From positions 1 through 64,000 of the forward strand of contig JAKBLM010000002.1 in the NCBI GenBank assembly GCA_021832085.1: a stretch of DNA of 64,000 nucleotides. The letters are read 5' to 3'. A model generated the notes under the pieces. That model saw nothing but the letters and a program-made list of their open reading frames with translations. It did no database searches and was not told where the DNA came from. Positions 1 to 8,785 of this stretch are shown piece by piece (position 1 is the first letter of the stretch; each line of letters opens with the position of its first letter). The position numbers were made by a program, and so were the translations under genes. The DNA is from Acidobacteriota bacterium. Its GTDB lineage: Bacteria > Acidobacteriota > Terriglobia > Acidiferrales > UBA7541.

Positions 1-27
1 CTCGGTCGTATCCTTGTTCGGGGTCAT
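1..27 (-). CDS. Start of an unidentified protein (5' end only)
   Basis: Only the first nine codons (MTPNKDTTE) lie in the window; the gene continues past the left edge on the minus strand. The start is supported by an AAGGAGG ribosome-binding site about 10 bases upstream (reverse complement of about 38-44). Nothing can be said about its function. The 150 bases between it and the next gene are its likely promoter region; they contain AT-rich stretches but no convincing -35/-10 pair. Confidence 0.6.
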
Positions 28-178
28 GCTCCGTCTTCCTCCTTGTCAGGTTCTCGCAAACCGATAATTGGAAAACGTCATGACCCCTTCCGCAAAATAA
101 TTTGCTGAACTTGTGCAACATAACCGTGCGCAAGAGCTGAGGGCGCGTCCCGGATTGAACAAGGGGTGACGGACGCGA

Positions 179-1159
179 TTACTGCCCGGCGGAACGGAGT
201 CGAATATTGCCGGTAGCGCTTTCCGCCTCGACGCGTGCTGCTCCCTGGCCAACTACGGCGCGCAATTCATGCTTCTGCCGCTCGATAATCGTCAGTGGAA
301 TACCGGACTGGACCTCGCCTAGCCGCGTCTGCCCAAAAAAACGGAATGAGGCGTCGGCAGGAACGCTGAGAGTGATGTTGCCACTACCGTTGTGAAGCTC
401 CCAGTAAGCGCCATTGGCCGGCGAGCCAGAGACGGTGATCGTGCCCGAACCCGAATGAATTCTCAGGTCGGCGGCCGCGCCAGCCACGCGAATATCGCCC
501 GATCCGTTGCGCAGGGAGACGGCGTTTCCCGGAGAAGTGAGCGTAATATCGCCCGAACCGGCAGTGACTCGCACGCGCCCACCGACCGATGTCAGCACCA
601 CGTCGCCGGAACCCGCGGTAACCTCTGCCGAGCCATGGATATCGTTCATCTGGACATCACCGGAGCCCGCGGTTGTGTGGGCGTCACCCTGAATGCGGTT
701 CAACCGCACGTCGCCCGAACCGGCCGTAACGCTCACCGGGCCGGCGAGGCCGGCGGCGGTAACATCGCCCGATCCGTTTACCGAATGCACCTCGGTATCG
801 GCCGGCACTTCGATTGTGTAATCGGCGCTGACTTCCCCGCCCGCGGTATGCTCGAACCCAACCCGAATCAGGCTGCCTTCCTGCCGAATCGGGGGATTCT
901 GAATGATCTCAGCGACGCGGCGCTGGGGATTGCCCCAGAGCCACGCGCGCACCCGAAAATCGGCGTGAATCTGCACCTGGCCCGGCGGTCCCGCGTTAAT
1001 GCGGGCCGTGCCCGAACCATTCGTCAGGAAGAGGCGCACGGGACCGGAAACAGTCAGCGTGCGATTGAAACTGCCCCCAGCCGTAGGCCCAATGCAAGCC
1101 GAGCCAAGACCGGCCAGGACGAGAGCGGCGCCCAGGAGCAACTGTCTGCTAGCTTTCAT
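179..1159 (-). CDS. Secreted GSGD-repeat protein, DUF4097 / head-GIN adhesin-like
   Basis: A 326-residue exported protein. From the start chosen here (ATG at 1159; an alternative ATG lies two codons upstream at 1165) the N-terminus is a hydrophobic signal ending in GLGSAC, a lipobox-like site with Cys22, so a lipoprotein is likely. The mature part is built of about 20-residue repeats with core TAGSGDV or NGSGDI, repeated at least seven times, the pattern of DUF4097/putative auto-transporter adhesin beta-solenoids. The last 60 residues lack the repeat. It follows larE on the same strand with an intervening hairpin, so it may be transcribed separately. The fold assignment comes from the repeat; the function is unknown. 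Confidence 0.8.
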   Translation of the reverse strand: MKASRQLLLGAALVLAGLGSACIGPTAGGSFNRTLTVSGPVRLFLTNGSGTARINAGPPGQVQIHADFRVRAWLWGNPQRRVAEIIQNPPIRQEGSLIRVGFEHTAGGEVSADYTIEVPADTEVHSVNGSGDVTAAGLAGPVSVTAGSGDVRLNRIQGDAHTTAGSGDVQMNDIHGSAEVTAGSGDVVLTSVGGRVRVTAGSGDITLTSPGNAVSLRNGSGDIRVAGAAADLRIHSGSGTITVSGSPANGAYWELHNGSGNITLSVPADASFRFFGQTRLGEVQSGIPLTIIERQKHELRAVVGQGAARVEAESATGNIRLRSAGQ

Positions 1160-1276
1160 CTGCATTCTCGTTTTCACAATATTGCGTCGTGAGGGCGGGC
1201 ACCGCCAGCCCCCTGGGTAATCACCCAAACCTCCGCCACGGCAACGCCCTCCGACATCACCTAGTAATACGCAGTA

Positions 1277-1302
1277 GCCGGCCCCCAGGTTCCCGGGCCG
1301 GC
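1277..1302 (-). terminator. Hairpin between larE and the GSGD-repeat gene
   Basis: A perfect 8-bp inverted repeat, GCCGGCCC (1277-1284) and GGGCCGGC (1295-1302), with a 10-base loop lies just past the larE stop. On the minus strand it is not followed by a T tract, while on the plus strand GTTTTG follows, so intrinsic termination of larE transcripts is uncertain. Confidence 0.4.
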
Positions 1303-1312
1303 GTTTTGTGGC

Positions 1313-2170
1313 TCAGTGCGTTGCGCGCTTGCGGAGGGAGGCGTTGAGCGAGCCCTGGCGGTAGCCCTCGAGATCGAGGGTCACGTAATCGTAGCCGAGC
1401 GGCTTGAACGCCTCGACAAACCGCCGAGCCATCTCGGGGGCAAGCGCCCGTTCCAGTTCGTCGGGGGCGATTTCGATCCGGGCCAGGCGGCCGTGGTCCC
1501 GAACGCGGAACTGCCGGAAACCGAAGCGGCGCAGCACTTCTTCACCACGCTCGATGCGGGCGAGGGTTTCCGGCGTCACCGGATTGCCGTAGGGCACGCG
1601 TGAGGAAAGGCAGGCAGAGGCGGGCCGGTCCCAGGTGGGCAAGCTGGCGCGGCGCGAGAGGAGGCGCACTTCGGCCTTGCCGAGGCCGGCGTCGAGCAGC
1701 GGGGCGAGCACGCGGTGTTGGGCGGCGGCACGATGGCCGGGGCGAAAATCGCGGGTATCGTCGGCGTTGATGCCATAGGCCAGCGCGGCGAAGCCGCGCT
1801 CCCGGGCGAGTGCTTCCATTCGGTCGAATAGTTCGTCCTTGCAGTGGTAACAGCGGTCGGGCTGGTTGGCAACGTAGAGCGGATTTTCGAATTCTCGGGT
1901 TTCGATGAACTCGTGCCGCAGCCCCAGCTGCCGAACGACTTTGGCAGCTTGCTCGCGATCGTGCGCGGAAAAGCTGGGAGAAACCGCGGTGAGCGCAAGC
2001 GCGCGGGGGCCGAGCGCCGTATGGGCGGCCCAGGCCAGATAAGCGGAATCGGCGCCGCCGGAAAAGGCCACCAACAGCGAATCGAGGCGCGCCAGATTGG
2101 CGAGCAGCCGTTCCTGCTTGGCCAGCGCCTGCCGCTCAAAATTTTCCGTCGTGGAAATCGCTTGCTTCAT
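1313..2170 (-). CDS. larE: ATP-dependent sacrificial sulfur transferase LarE
   Basis: A PP-loop ATP pyrophosphatase of 285 residues, the usual LarE length. LarE adenylates a nicotinic-acid-derived dicarboxylate and inserts sulfur while building the nickel-pincer cofactor of lactate racemase-type enzymes. The PP-loop SGGADS is at 37-42. The only cysteines are C107 and C110 in RCYHCK and C187 in SACLSSR; this three-cysteine arrangement matches LarEs thought to bind an iron-sulfur cluster rather than the single-cysteine sacrificial type (established for the family; assignment here is inference). No larA, larB or larC is in the window. It sits 24 bases after the POTRA gene, so the two are probably cotranscribed. 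Confidence 0.9.
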   Translation of the reverse strand: MKQAISTTENFERQALAKQERLLANLARLDSLLVAFSGGADSAYLAWAAHTALGPRALALTAVSPSFSAHDREQAAKVVRQLGLRHEFIETREFENPLYVANQPDRCYHCKDELFDRMEALARERGFAALAYGINADDTRDFRPGHRAAAQHRVLAPLLDAGLGKAEVRLLSRRASLPTWDRPASACLSSRVPYGNPVTPETLARIERGEEVLRRFGFRQFRVRDHGRLARIEIAPDELERALAPEMARRFVEAFKPLGYDYVTLDLEGYRQGSLNASLRKRATH

Positions 2171-2194
2171 TTTGGCGAGTATACCGCAGCCCGC

Positions 2195-3562
2195 CTACCG
2201 GAAATCGAGCATCACGTCGACGGTATGGTTCTTGGGATGCCGGGCCAGGAAGCGGCCGATGTGCTGGTAATGCACCGGGAGATCGCCTAGCGCCTCTTTG
2301 GCGATATCGCTGACGAAAGCATGGAAATAGGAAAGGTCGAAGGTTTCGCCTTGCCGGATCTTCCACGCTTTCCGCACCCGCCGTTCGGCCCTGACCGAAA
2401 GACCGGCAATCACCAGCTTGCCCATTTTGTACGGCTCGCCCTGGCTGATCTGTGCGTTATAGCTGACGGTGGCCTTGGCCTGGTCGTATACCGGCTGCGT
2501 ATTCAGCGAAACGTCCAGGTAGCCTTTTCGGCCATAGGCGCGGCGGACGTTCTGCCAGCCCGCTTCGATGGCCAGGCCGTCGGCGGTTGCGCCGGGCTGC
2601 AGACCGAGCAGGCGATTGAGCTCGTCAGCGGTGAAGACGGTGTTGCCGGTCCAATGCGTGCCTTCGTAGTGGAAGCGCGGCCCCGCGGTGACCGGCACGA
2701 TCACCAGCACTTTGCCCAGCCCGCCCAGGTTCGGGTTGCCGGAAAAACGCGCTTTGGGCGGACCGAACTGTACCTGAAGATAACCCTGGGAGAGATAGAT
2801 AGGGCGCACCTGCTCGGCGACGAAAACGTTGATGTAGTAGCGCGAGAACGGCTTGCCGAGGATATCGCGCAGGCGTTCCTGCACACGCTCGTCGTGGTTG
2901 GCGAGCGGATTGGTGAATTCGACCGAGCCAACATCGAGTGCCGGCCCGACCAGGCGGAATTGCACCTCCATGCCCGTGCCCACTAACCGTTCGATCAGCC
3001 GGTGTTCGACGCGCCCGTGAACGCCAAGGGCGCTCAGCCGGTTTTCGATAGCGGCGGAAATGGCGTCGTCGTAGCTGCCCGATTCCGGCGCCCTGCCGTC
3101 GAAAATCCCGACCGCATGGCGGATGATCTTGTCGAGTTGCTTGTCGGTAAACCAGGGAAAATTATCAAATGTGACCGGGAGTGTGGGTGCGTCGACGACT
3201 TGAAACCGCAGCGTGACCTTGTTGTTCAGGGTCGAGAAGCGATAGCGCACGCTCGAGAAAAGGCCGGTGGCCGCCAGGCGGTTCGCCGCGGCCTGCAGGT
3301 CCGCCCGCGTCACCATCTGCCCGACTTTCAGCCCGCTGCCGGCGGCGACCTCCGCGCTGGTGAACTTTGGCGAGCCGGTGGCACTGATCGAGCCCAGTAT
3401 GCTTTCCGCCGGGGTCGGCGAAGAAGCGGATGGCTTGCCCTGCTGCTGCACCATCGCAGGGTGAGCGGCGAAAACCCAACGCGGAGATGCAGCAGAGGCG
3501 GCAGGCGCGAGCGCAAGCACCGCCACCAAACCGGGAAGCGATTTGGACCGTCCCGACACCAA
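2195..3562 (-). CDS. Secreted POTRA-repeat protein without a beta-barrel
   Basis: 455 residues, N-terminal signal peptide (hydrophobic core about 8-25, Ala-rich cleavage region). The rest looks like five consecutive POTRA-type units, roughly 50-115, 116-210, 211-300, 301-370 and 371-455, each with the beta-alpha-alpha-beta-beta feel and landmarks such as AATGLFSSVRYR, YLSQGYLQVQF, GNTVFTADELNRLLGLQPG and YGRKGYLDVSL. POTRAs normally precede an Omp85 barrel (BamA, TamA), but the gene stops after the last one. It may be a soluble periplasmic partner of an outer-membrane assembly complex. It lies between glmS and larE on the same strand. The repeat borders are judged by eye. Confidence 0.8.
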   Translation of the reverse strand: MVSGRSKSLPGLVAVLALAPAASAASPRWVFAAHPAMVQQQGKPSASSPTPAESILGSISATGSPKFTSAEVAAGSGLKVGQMVTRADLQAAANRLAATGLFSSVRYRFSTLNNKVTLRFQVVDAPTLPVTFDNFPWFTDKQLDKIIRHAVGIFDGRAPESGSYDDAISAAIENRLSALGVHGRVEHRLIERLVGTGMEVQFRLVGPALDVGSVEFTNPLANHDERVQERLRDILGKPFSRYYINVFVAEQVRPIYLSQGYLQVQFGPPKARFSGNPNLGGLGKVLVIVPVTAGPRFHYEGTHWTGNTVFTADELNRLLGLQPGATADGLAIEAGWQNVRRAYGRKGYLDVSLNTQPVYDQAKATVSYNAQISQGEPYKMGKLVIAGLSVRAERRVRKAWKIRQGETFDLSYFHAFVSDIAKEALGDLPVHYQHIGRFLARHPKNHTVDVMLDFR

Positions 3563-3730
3563 CCCTGATTTTAGCGCGAATTTCCCGCCGCCGTGCCCCT
3601 TGGCCCTGAGCCACTGTATGAGCCCCAGCGGGGGCGGACCCTATCCGGACGAGCTATCGATCCGGAGGCAGCCAAAGTGCCTGCCCTGTTGATCAAGGAA
3701 ATCGCAACGGGCTTCGGCGAGCAGATCGGG
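3563..3730. other. Gap between POTRA gene and glmS
   Basis: 168 bases with no open frame that looks coding and no clear promoter, terminator or repeat. It would be the leader of the POTRA gene if that gene has its own promoter. Confidence 0.5.
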
Positions 3731-5587
3731 CTATTCGACGGTGACCGACTTGGCCAGGTTGCGGGGCTGATCGACGTCGCAGCCTCGCCGCACTGCGATG
3801 TGGTAGGCAAGCAGTTGCAGCGGCAAGATCTCGAGCACCGGGGTGAGCAGGTCGGGAGCCGAGGGGATTTCGATAACGTGATCGGAAGCTTCTCGGGCCT
3901 CCTCGTCGCCCTCGCTGACGACGGCGATCACGATACCGTCGCGCGCTTTCACTTCCTTGATGTTCGACAGGCTCTTTTCGTACCGGGTGAGTGCGGGCGG
4001 AAACGATCGGTCGCAGGGCGCCAGCACGACGACCGGCAGGTTTTCGTCGATCAGGGCGTTCGGGCCGTGCTTCATCTCGCCGGCGGGATAGCCCTCGGCG
4101 TGGATATAGGAAATTTCCTTGAGCTTCAGCGCGCCTTCGAGGGCGATGGGGTAGTGGATACCGCGGCCAAGATAGAGAAAGTCGGAGTAGCGGAAGAGCT
4201 GGCGCGCCATCTCGTCGAAATCCTCGTCGCGCTGCAGCACCGTTTCCATTTTTTGCGGCAGGCGAAGCAATTCTTGCACGAGCGGCTTCAGTTGGTCGTG
4301 CGAAAGCGTGCCGCGCACCTGGGCGAGATAGAGGGCGAAGAGGGTGAGCGCGGTGAGCTGGGCGGTGAAGGCCTTGGTGGAGGCGACGCCGATTTCCGGA
4401 CCGGCGTGGGTATAGAGGCTGCCGGAGGCCTCGCGCGTGAGCATCGAGCCGACGACGTTGCAGATGGCCAGGGTTTTCGCGCCCTTCTGTTGGGCCTCCC
4501 GCTGGGCCGCCAGCGTATCGGCCGTCTCGCCTGATTGGCTGATCAGCACCACCAGGCTCCGGTCGTCGAGGATAGGGTTGCGATAACGGAATTCACTGCC
4601 GTAATCGACCTCGACCGGCACGCGCGCCAGGTCTTCGATCAGAAACTTGCCCGCAAGCCCGGCATGCCAGCTGGTGCCGCAGCCGACAATCCTCACGCTT
4701 GAGAGCCTGCGGAGATCCTCCGGCGCGATGCCGATCTCCTCGAGGAACAAGCGCCCCGTTTCGAGCGAGACGCGGCCTAGCAGCGTATCGCGCACTGCGC
4801 GCGGCTGCTCGAAAATCTCCTTCTGCATGAAATGCTTGAAGCCGCCCTTTTCCGCCAGGATCGGATCCCAGGTGATGTGTTGCAGAGGCCGTTCGATCAA
4901 CCGGCCGTCGAAATTCAGAAGCCGCACGCCGCCGGGAGTGAGGACGGCGACGTCGCCATCGCCAAGGAAAAAAACGTCCCGGGTATGATGAAGCAGTGCC
5001 GGGATGTCGCTCGCGACGAAATATTCGCCCTGGCCCAGCCCGATCACCGCCGGCGGTCCCCAGCGCGCGGCAACCACCTTGTTCGGATCGTTGGCCGAAA
5101 TTACCGCCAAGGCGTAGACGCCCGAAAGGCGACGGACGGTTGCGAGCACGGCATCTTCGAGCGGCACGCCATCGGAATATTTCTCGATCAGGTGGGCGAT
5201 CACCTCGGTATCGGTTTCGGTGAGGAACTTGTGGCCCTCGGCGGCGAGTTGGCGCTTCAGCTCGAGGTAGTTTTCGATAATGCCGTTGTGGACGACGACG
5301 ACCTTGCCGGTGCAGTCACGATGAGGGTGGGCGTTTTCCTCGGTGGGACGGCCGTGAGTGGCCCAGCGCGTGTGGCCGATGCCGTATTCGCCGTCGATCG
5401 GCGAGAGGCGGATCGTCTCTTCGAGGTTGCGCAGCTTGCCCGAGGCGCGGCGAATCTCGAGCGAGCCGTTGCGGCCAACGACGGCGATGCCCGCCGAATC
5501 GTAGCCGCGGTATTCGAGCCGCTTCAAGCCGTCAATCAGAACCGGCACGACCCGCTTGGGCCCGATATAGCCAACAATGCCGCACAT
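3731..5587 (-). CDS. glmS: Glutamine-fructose-6-phosphate aminotransferase (isomerizing)
   Basis: GlmS makes glucosamine-6-phosphate from fructose-6-phosphate and glutamine, the first step to UDP-GlcNAc for peptidoglycan and lipid A. Length 618 residues, close to the family norm of about 610. It begins MCGIVGYIG, giving the catalytic N-terminal cysteine after Met removal, with the class II glutaminase domain to about residue 225, two SIS isomerase domains (for example GCGTSWHAG), and the conserved C-terminus [18 protein letters not shown] ribosome-binding site precedes the ATG. It follows purS by 36 bases. No glmS ribozyme is possible in so short a leader. Confidence 0.98.
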   Translation of the reverse strand: MCGIVGYIGPKRVVPVLIDGLKRLEYRGYDSAGIAVVGRNGSLEIRRASGKLRNLEETIRLSPIDGEYGIGHTRWATHGRPTEENAHPHRDCTGKVVVVHNGIIENYLELKRQLAAEGHKFLTETDTEVIAHLIEKYSDGVPLEDAVLATVRRLSGVYALAVISANDPNKVVAARWGPPAVIGLGQGEYFVASDIPALLHHTRDVFFLGDGDVAVLTPGGVRLLNFDGRLIERPLQHITWDPILAEKGGFKHFMQKEIFEQPRAVRDTLLGRVSLETGRLFLEEIGIAPEDLRRLSSVRIVGCGTSWHAGLAGKFLIEDLARVPVEVDYGSEFRYRNPILDDRSLVVLISQSGETADTLAAQREAQQKGAKTLAICNVVGSMLTREASGSLYTHAGPEIGVASTKAFTAQLTALTLFALYLAQVRGTLSHDQLKPLVQELLRLPQKMETVLQRDEDFDEMARQLFRYSDFLYLGRGIHYPIALEGALKLKEISYIHAEGYPAGEMKHGPNALIDENLPVVVLAPCDRSFPPALTRYEKSLSNIKEVKARDGIVIAVVSEGDEEAREASDHVIEIPSAPDLLTPVLEILPLQLLAYHIAVRRGCDVDQPRNLAKSVTVE

Positions 5588-5623
5588 TTCGGTTTTCCTC
5601 CAGACAAACGCCGCAGGCGGCCG

Positions 5624-5866
5624 CTAATCGACGATCTCAAAGCGAAACTGCTCGATCACCGGGTTGGCCAGCACTTCCCGCGAGATCCGTTCCACCTGCT
5701 TTTCGGCTTCCTCGCGCGACAGGCCGTTCAGTTCCATCACAAAGAACTTGCCCTGGCGCACGTCTTTCACGCTGCGGTAGCCGAAGGAAGCCAGCGCGTG
5801 CTGGATCGCCTGTCCTTGCGGATCGAGCACGGTCGGTTTGAGCATCACCCAGATATTGGCTTTCAT
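5624..5866 (-). CDS. purS: Phosphoribosylformylglycinamidine synthase subunit PurS
   Basis: The 80-residue PurS subunit bridges PurL and PurQ in the fourth step of purine synthesis. It starts MKANIWVMLKPTVLDPQG, the classic PurS opening, and contains DVRQGKFFVMEL and a terminal NPVIEQFRFEI. The ATG at 5866 is chosen because the family begins at this point; another ATG is at 5878. Usual neighbours purQ and purL are absent here; instead it lies between the adenosine deaminase gene (36 bases upstream) and glmS. Confidence 0.93.
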   Translation of the reverse strand: MKANIWVMLKPTVLDPQGQAIQHALASFGYRSVKDVRQGKFFVMELNGLSREEAEKQVERISREVLANPVIEQFRFEIVD

Positions 5867-5902
5867 CGTCGTGTACAAACGCCCGGCAACTGGTTCTCGT
5901 GA

Positions 5903-6949
5903 TTATAGCAGGCCGAGCTCCCCTGCCCGCTGCCGGAATCGGGCAAGGTAGGCCTGCCGCACCGTTTCCGGCAAAAGGGCGGAGCTGAAACTGTTCGCCG
6001 CCAACCGCTCCATCTCGGCGGGCGAAAATCCCAGGGCCGCAGCGACTGCGTATTCGCCCAGCAGATCGGTTCCGAACATCGCCGGATCGTCGGTCGATAG
6101 CGTCACGCAAAGGCCGCGATCGAAAAAGGTTTTGAGCGGATGGGCTTCCAGCCCGGCGCCCTTCCTGCCCAACTGCCGGTCGAGCGCCCCGGTGCGCAGG
6201 TTACTGGTGGGGCAGACCTCGAACGGGATACCGCGCTCGGCCAGATCGTCCATAAGGGCCGGATCGTGCAGCACTCCCAGGCCGTGGCCGATGCGCTCGG
6301 CGCCGAGCAGGTCAATCGCTTCGCGAACCACCTCCGGCCCGCCGGTTTCGCCCGCGTGAACAAGGGAATGAAGCCCTGCCGCCCGGGTCAGGTCGTAAGC
6401 CGGCTGTAGCTCGCGGGCGGAAAGCGCCAGTTCGTCGCCGCCCATGCCGTAGGCGACGATACCGCCGGGAGCCAAGCGCACAGCCCAACGGGCGGTTTCG
6501 AGAGCCTTGTCGGCGCCGAACTGTCGGGCGGCATCGAAAATCCATTGGACTCGCAAGCCCTTTTTCGCGGCGCGCTCGGCCGAGCGGCGCAGAGCCTCGA
6601 AATTGGCCTCCACGTCCTGGCCGCGGCGAAGCATCACGCCGCCGGAAATGGTCACTTCGGCGTAAATCACGTTCTGCTCGATCAGGCGGTCGAACAGTTC
6701 GTCGGCGATCAGGGCGTAATCTTCCGGGCTGCGCAGGAACGAGGTGACCCACTTGTAGGCCTCGAGGAAACCGAAGAAATCGCTGTAGCGGTAGCGGGCA
6801 GCAACATCCTCGGCGGACAGCTGGACGCCATGGCGGGCGGCGAGGCGGACAACCGTTCCCGGGGCGATCGAGCCTTCCAGGTGCAGATGCAGCTCGGCTT
6901 TGGGCAGTGCAGAGATGACAGCGGCGATTTCAGCGTCATTCATGCGCAA
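5903..6949 (-). CDS. add: Adenosine deaminase family protein
   Basis: 348 residues of the metal-dependent amidohydrolase fold. Metal-binding HLHLEGS is at 21-27, HAGET near 198, and the C-terminal STDDP motif near 289 supplies the metal-binding aspartate. The family converts adenosine to inosine; close relatives deaminate adenine or aminodeoxyfutalosine, and the sequence alone does not settle which. Placement directly before purS favours a purine role. It is 73 bases downstream of the permease gene, so it may share that transcript. Confidence 0.88.
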   Translation of the reverse strand: MRMNDAEIAAVISALPKAELHLHLEGSIAPGTVVRLAARHGVQLSAEDVAARYRYSDFFGFLEAYKWVTSFLRSPEDYALIADELFDRLIEQNVIYAEVTISGGVMLRRGQDVEANFEALRRSAERAAKKGLRVQWIFDAARQFGADKALETARWAVRLAPGGIVAYGMGGDELALSARELQPAYDLTRAAGLHSLVHAGETGGPEVVREAIDLLGAERIGHGLGVLHDPALMDDLAERGIPFEVCPTSNLRTGALDRQLGRKGAGLEAHPLKTFFDRGLCVTLSTDDPAMFGTDLLGEYAVAAALGFSPAEMERLAANSFSSALLPETVRQAYLARFRQRAGELGLL

Positions 6950-7022
6950 AATGCGGGGTACAAAGAACCCTTCTGTCCCTCTTCGAGTGTACCTGAAACA
7001 GGGGTGGGAAACCTGTGCCGGG

Positions 7023-8579
7023 CTACTCAGCGGCGGCTTCCTTGCTGAGCTGGCTGTGCTTGCGGCTGTAGCGGAAATAGATCACCAGGCCGATGGCGAG
7101 CCAAATGAAGAACCGGATCCAGTTCTCGACCGTCAGGCTGGCCATCAACACGAAACAGCAGAGCAGCGAAAACAACGGAAACCAGGGGTGGAACGGCACG
7201 CGAAAACCGCGCTTGCGGTCCGGCTGCTTTTTCCGGAGCACCAGCACAGCGATCGAAACCAGGATGAAGGCGAAGAGCGTGCCGATATTCGTGAGATCGA
7301 CAAGCGTCCCAATGCTGAAAATCCCGGAGGGAATGGCGACGACGAGGCCGGCGATCCAGGTGGAAAAAGCCGGGGTGCGGAAGCGCTTGTGGACCTTGGA
7401 AAAGGCGGCCGGAAGCAGCCCGTCGCGCGACATAGCAAACCAGATGCGCGCCTGGCCCAACTGAAAGACGAGAATGGACGAGATCATGCCCATGAGTGCC
7501 CCGATCGTCACCCACCGCTCGGTGGAATAAAGACGGATTCTTTGCAGCGCCAGAGCCACAGGGGCGGCATTGTGGAGCGTGCTCCAATTCTGGATGCCGG
7601 TGAGCACCAAGGCGACAGCAATGTAGAGCACCGCGCAGATGACAAGCGAAAAAATGATGCCGAGCGGTACGTCGCGAGAGGGATTTTTGCACTCCTCGGC
7701 CGCCGTGGACACCGAATCGAAGCCGATATAGGTGAAAAAGACGATCGCGCCGCCGGTGAGCACACCCTGCCAGCCGTTGGGCATAAACGGCTTCCAGTTG
7801 ACCGGTTTGATGTAGAAGGAACCGGCGTAGATGAACGCTCCGATCGCCGCCAGCTTGATGATGACCATGACCGTGTTCGCCCCGGCCGATTCGCGAATCC
7901 CGATTACCAGGATCACCGTGATCACCATCACGATGAGGAAGCCGGCCAGGTTGTAGTTAGTCGTCCAACCGGTAGCGGGCGTGTAGGTGGGCGTGGTCCA
8001 TCGGCTGGATAAGTGCAGGCCGAAACCGGATAAGAGGCTGTCGATATACGCGGAAAAACCGACGGCGACCGCCATGTTCGAGACGGCGTATTCGAGAATC
8101 AGGTCCCACCCGATGATCCAGGCGATCAGCTCGCCGAGGGTGGCGTAGGTGTAGGTGTAGGCGCTGCCGGCGATGGGAATCATCGACGCAAGTTCGGCGT
8201 AGCATAGGCCGGCGAACCCGCAAGCGATGGCTACCAAAAAGAAGGAAATCGTGATCGCCGGCCCGGCGCCCGGGCGTCCCATCACGCCGATCGCGTGCCG
8301 GCCGTGGAGCAGCACGGAGAGCAGCGGGGCTTGCAGCAGGGAGGGATAGCGGGTCACCTGTCCGGCCGCTGCCGTGCCGGTGACGATGAAGATACCGCTG
8401 CCGATGATCGCGCCAATGCCCAGCGCTGTCAGGCTGAGCCAGCCCAACGTCTTCTTCAAGCGATGTTCAGGTAGCTCGGAGTCGGCCAGGAGCTTGTCAA
8501 TCGACTTTGTACGAAACAGGTTCGAGGCCAATGGCGATATCCTGCGCGCAGGATTAGAAGCCTTTTGAAAGCTCACCAC
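7023..8579 (-). CDS. APC-superfamily cationic-type amino acid permease
   Basis: 518 residues with about 12-13 hydrophobic segments, a cytoplasmic-membrane transporter. The APC signature GIGAIIGSGIF is at 54-64, followed by SFFLVAIACGFAGLCYAE and FFTYIGFDSVSTAAEECKNP, as in the CAT/YfnA subgroup that takes up branched-chain, cationic or other amino acids; substrate not determinable. Two adjacent GTG codons (8579, 8576) follow a GGAAGGG site; a TTG at 8531 with AGGA is an alternative start. A charged insert (about residues 71-105, rich in Arg/His) lies after TM1. Confidence 0.9.
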   Translation of the reverse strand: MVSFQKASNPARRISPLASNLFRTKSIDKLLADSELPEHRLKKTLGWLSLTALGIGAIIGSGIFIVTGTAAAGQVTRYPSLLQAPLLSVLLHGRHAIGVMGRPGAGPAITISFFLVAIACGFAGLCYAELASMIPIAGSAYTYTYATLGELIAWIIGWDLILEYAVSNMAVAVGFSAYIDSLLSGFGLHLSSRWTTPTYTPATGWTTNYNLAGFLIVMVITVILVIGIRESAGANTVMVIIKLAAIGAFIYAGSFYIKPVNWKPFMPNGWQGVLTGGAIVFFTYIGFDSVSTAAEECKNPSRDVPLGIIFSLVICAVLYIAVALVLTGIQNWSTLHNAAPVALALQRIRLYSTERWVTIGALMGMISSILVFQLGQARIWFAMSRDGLLPAAFSKVHKRFRTPAFSTWIAGLVVAIPSGIFSIGTLVDLTNIGTLFAFILVSIAVLVLRKKQPDRKRGFRVPFHPWFPLFSLLCCFVLMASLTVENWIRFFIWLAIGLVIYFRYSRKHSQLSKEAAAE

Positions 8580-8785
8580 TGTACCCTTCCCCGTAGCCCG
8601 GCCGCAACTACGAGTTTGGATGTCCGGGATTTGCGCGGTATTCCTGCGGGCACGGAGCTACTGGGAAACCGAAGACAGTGTAGTTCACTCGCTCGCGGCT
8701 CTTCCCTCGCCTCGATGCTCTCGCATGCCTCGCCCCGCTCATGATGACAGTTGTGGCGCGGCAAAAATGGCTTTGCGGGCCGCTT

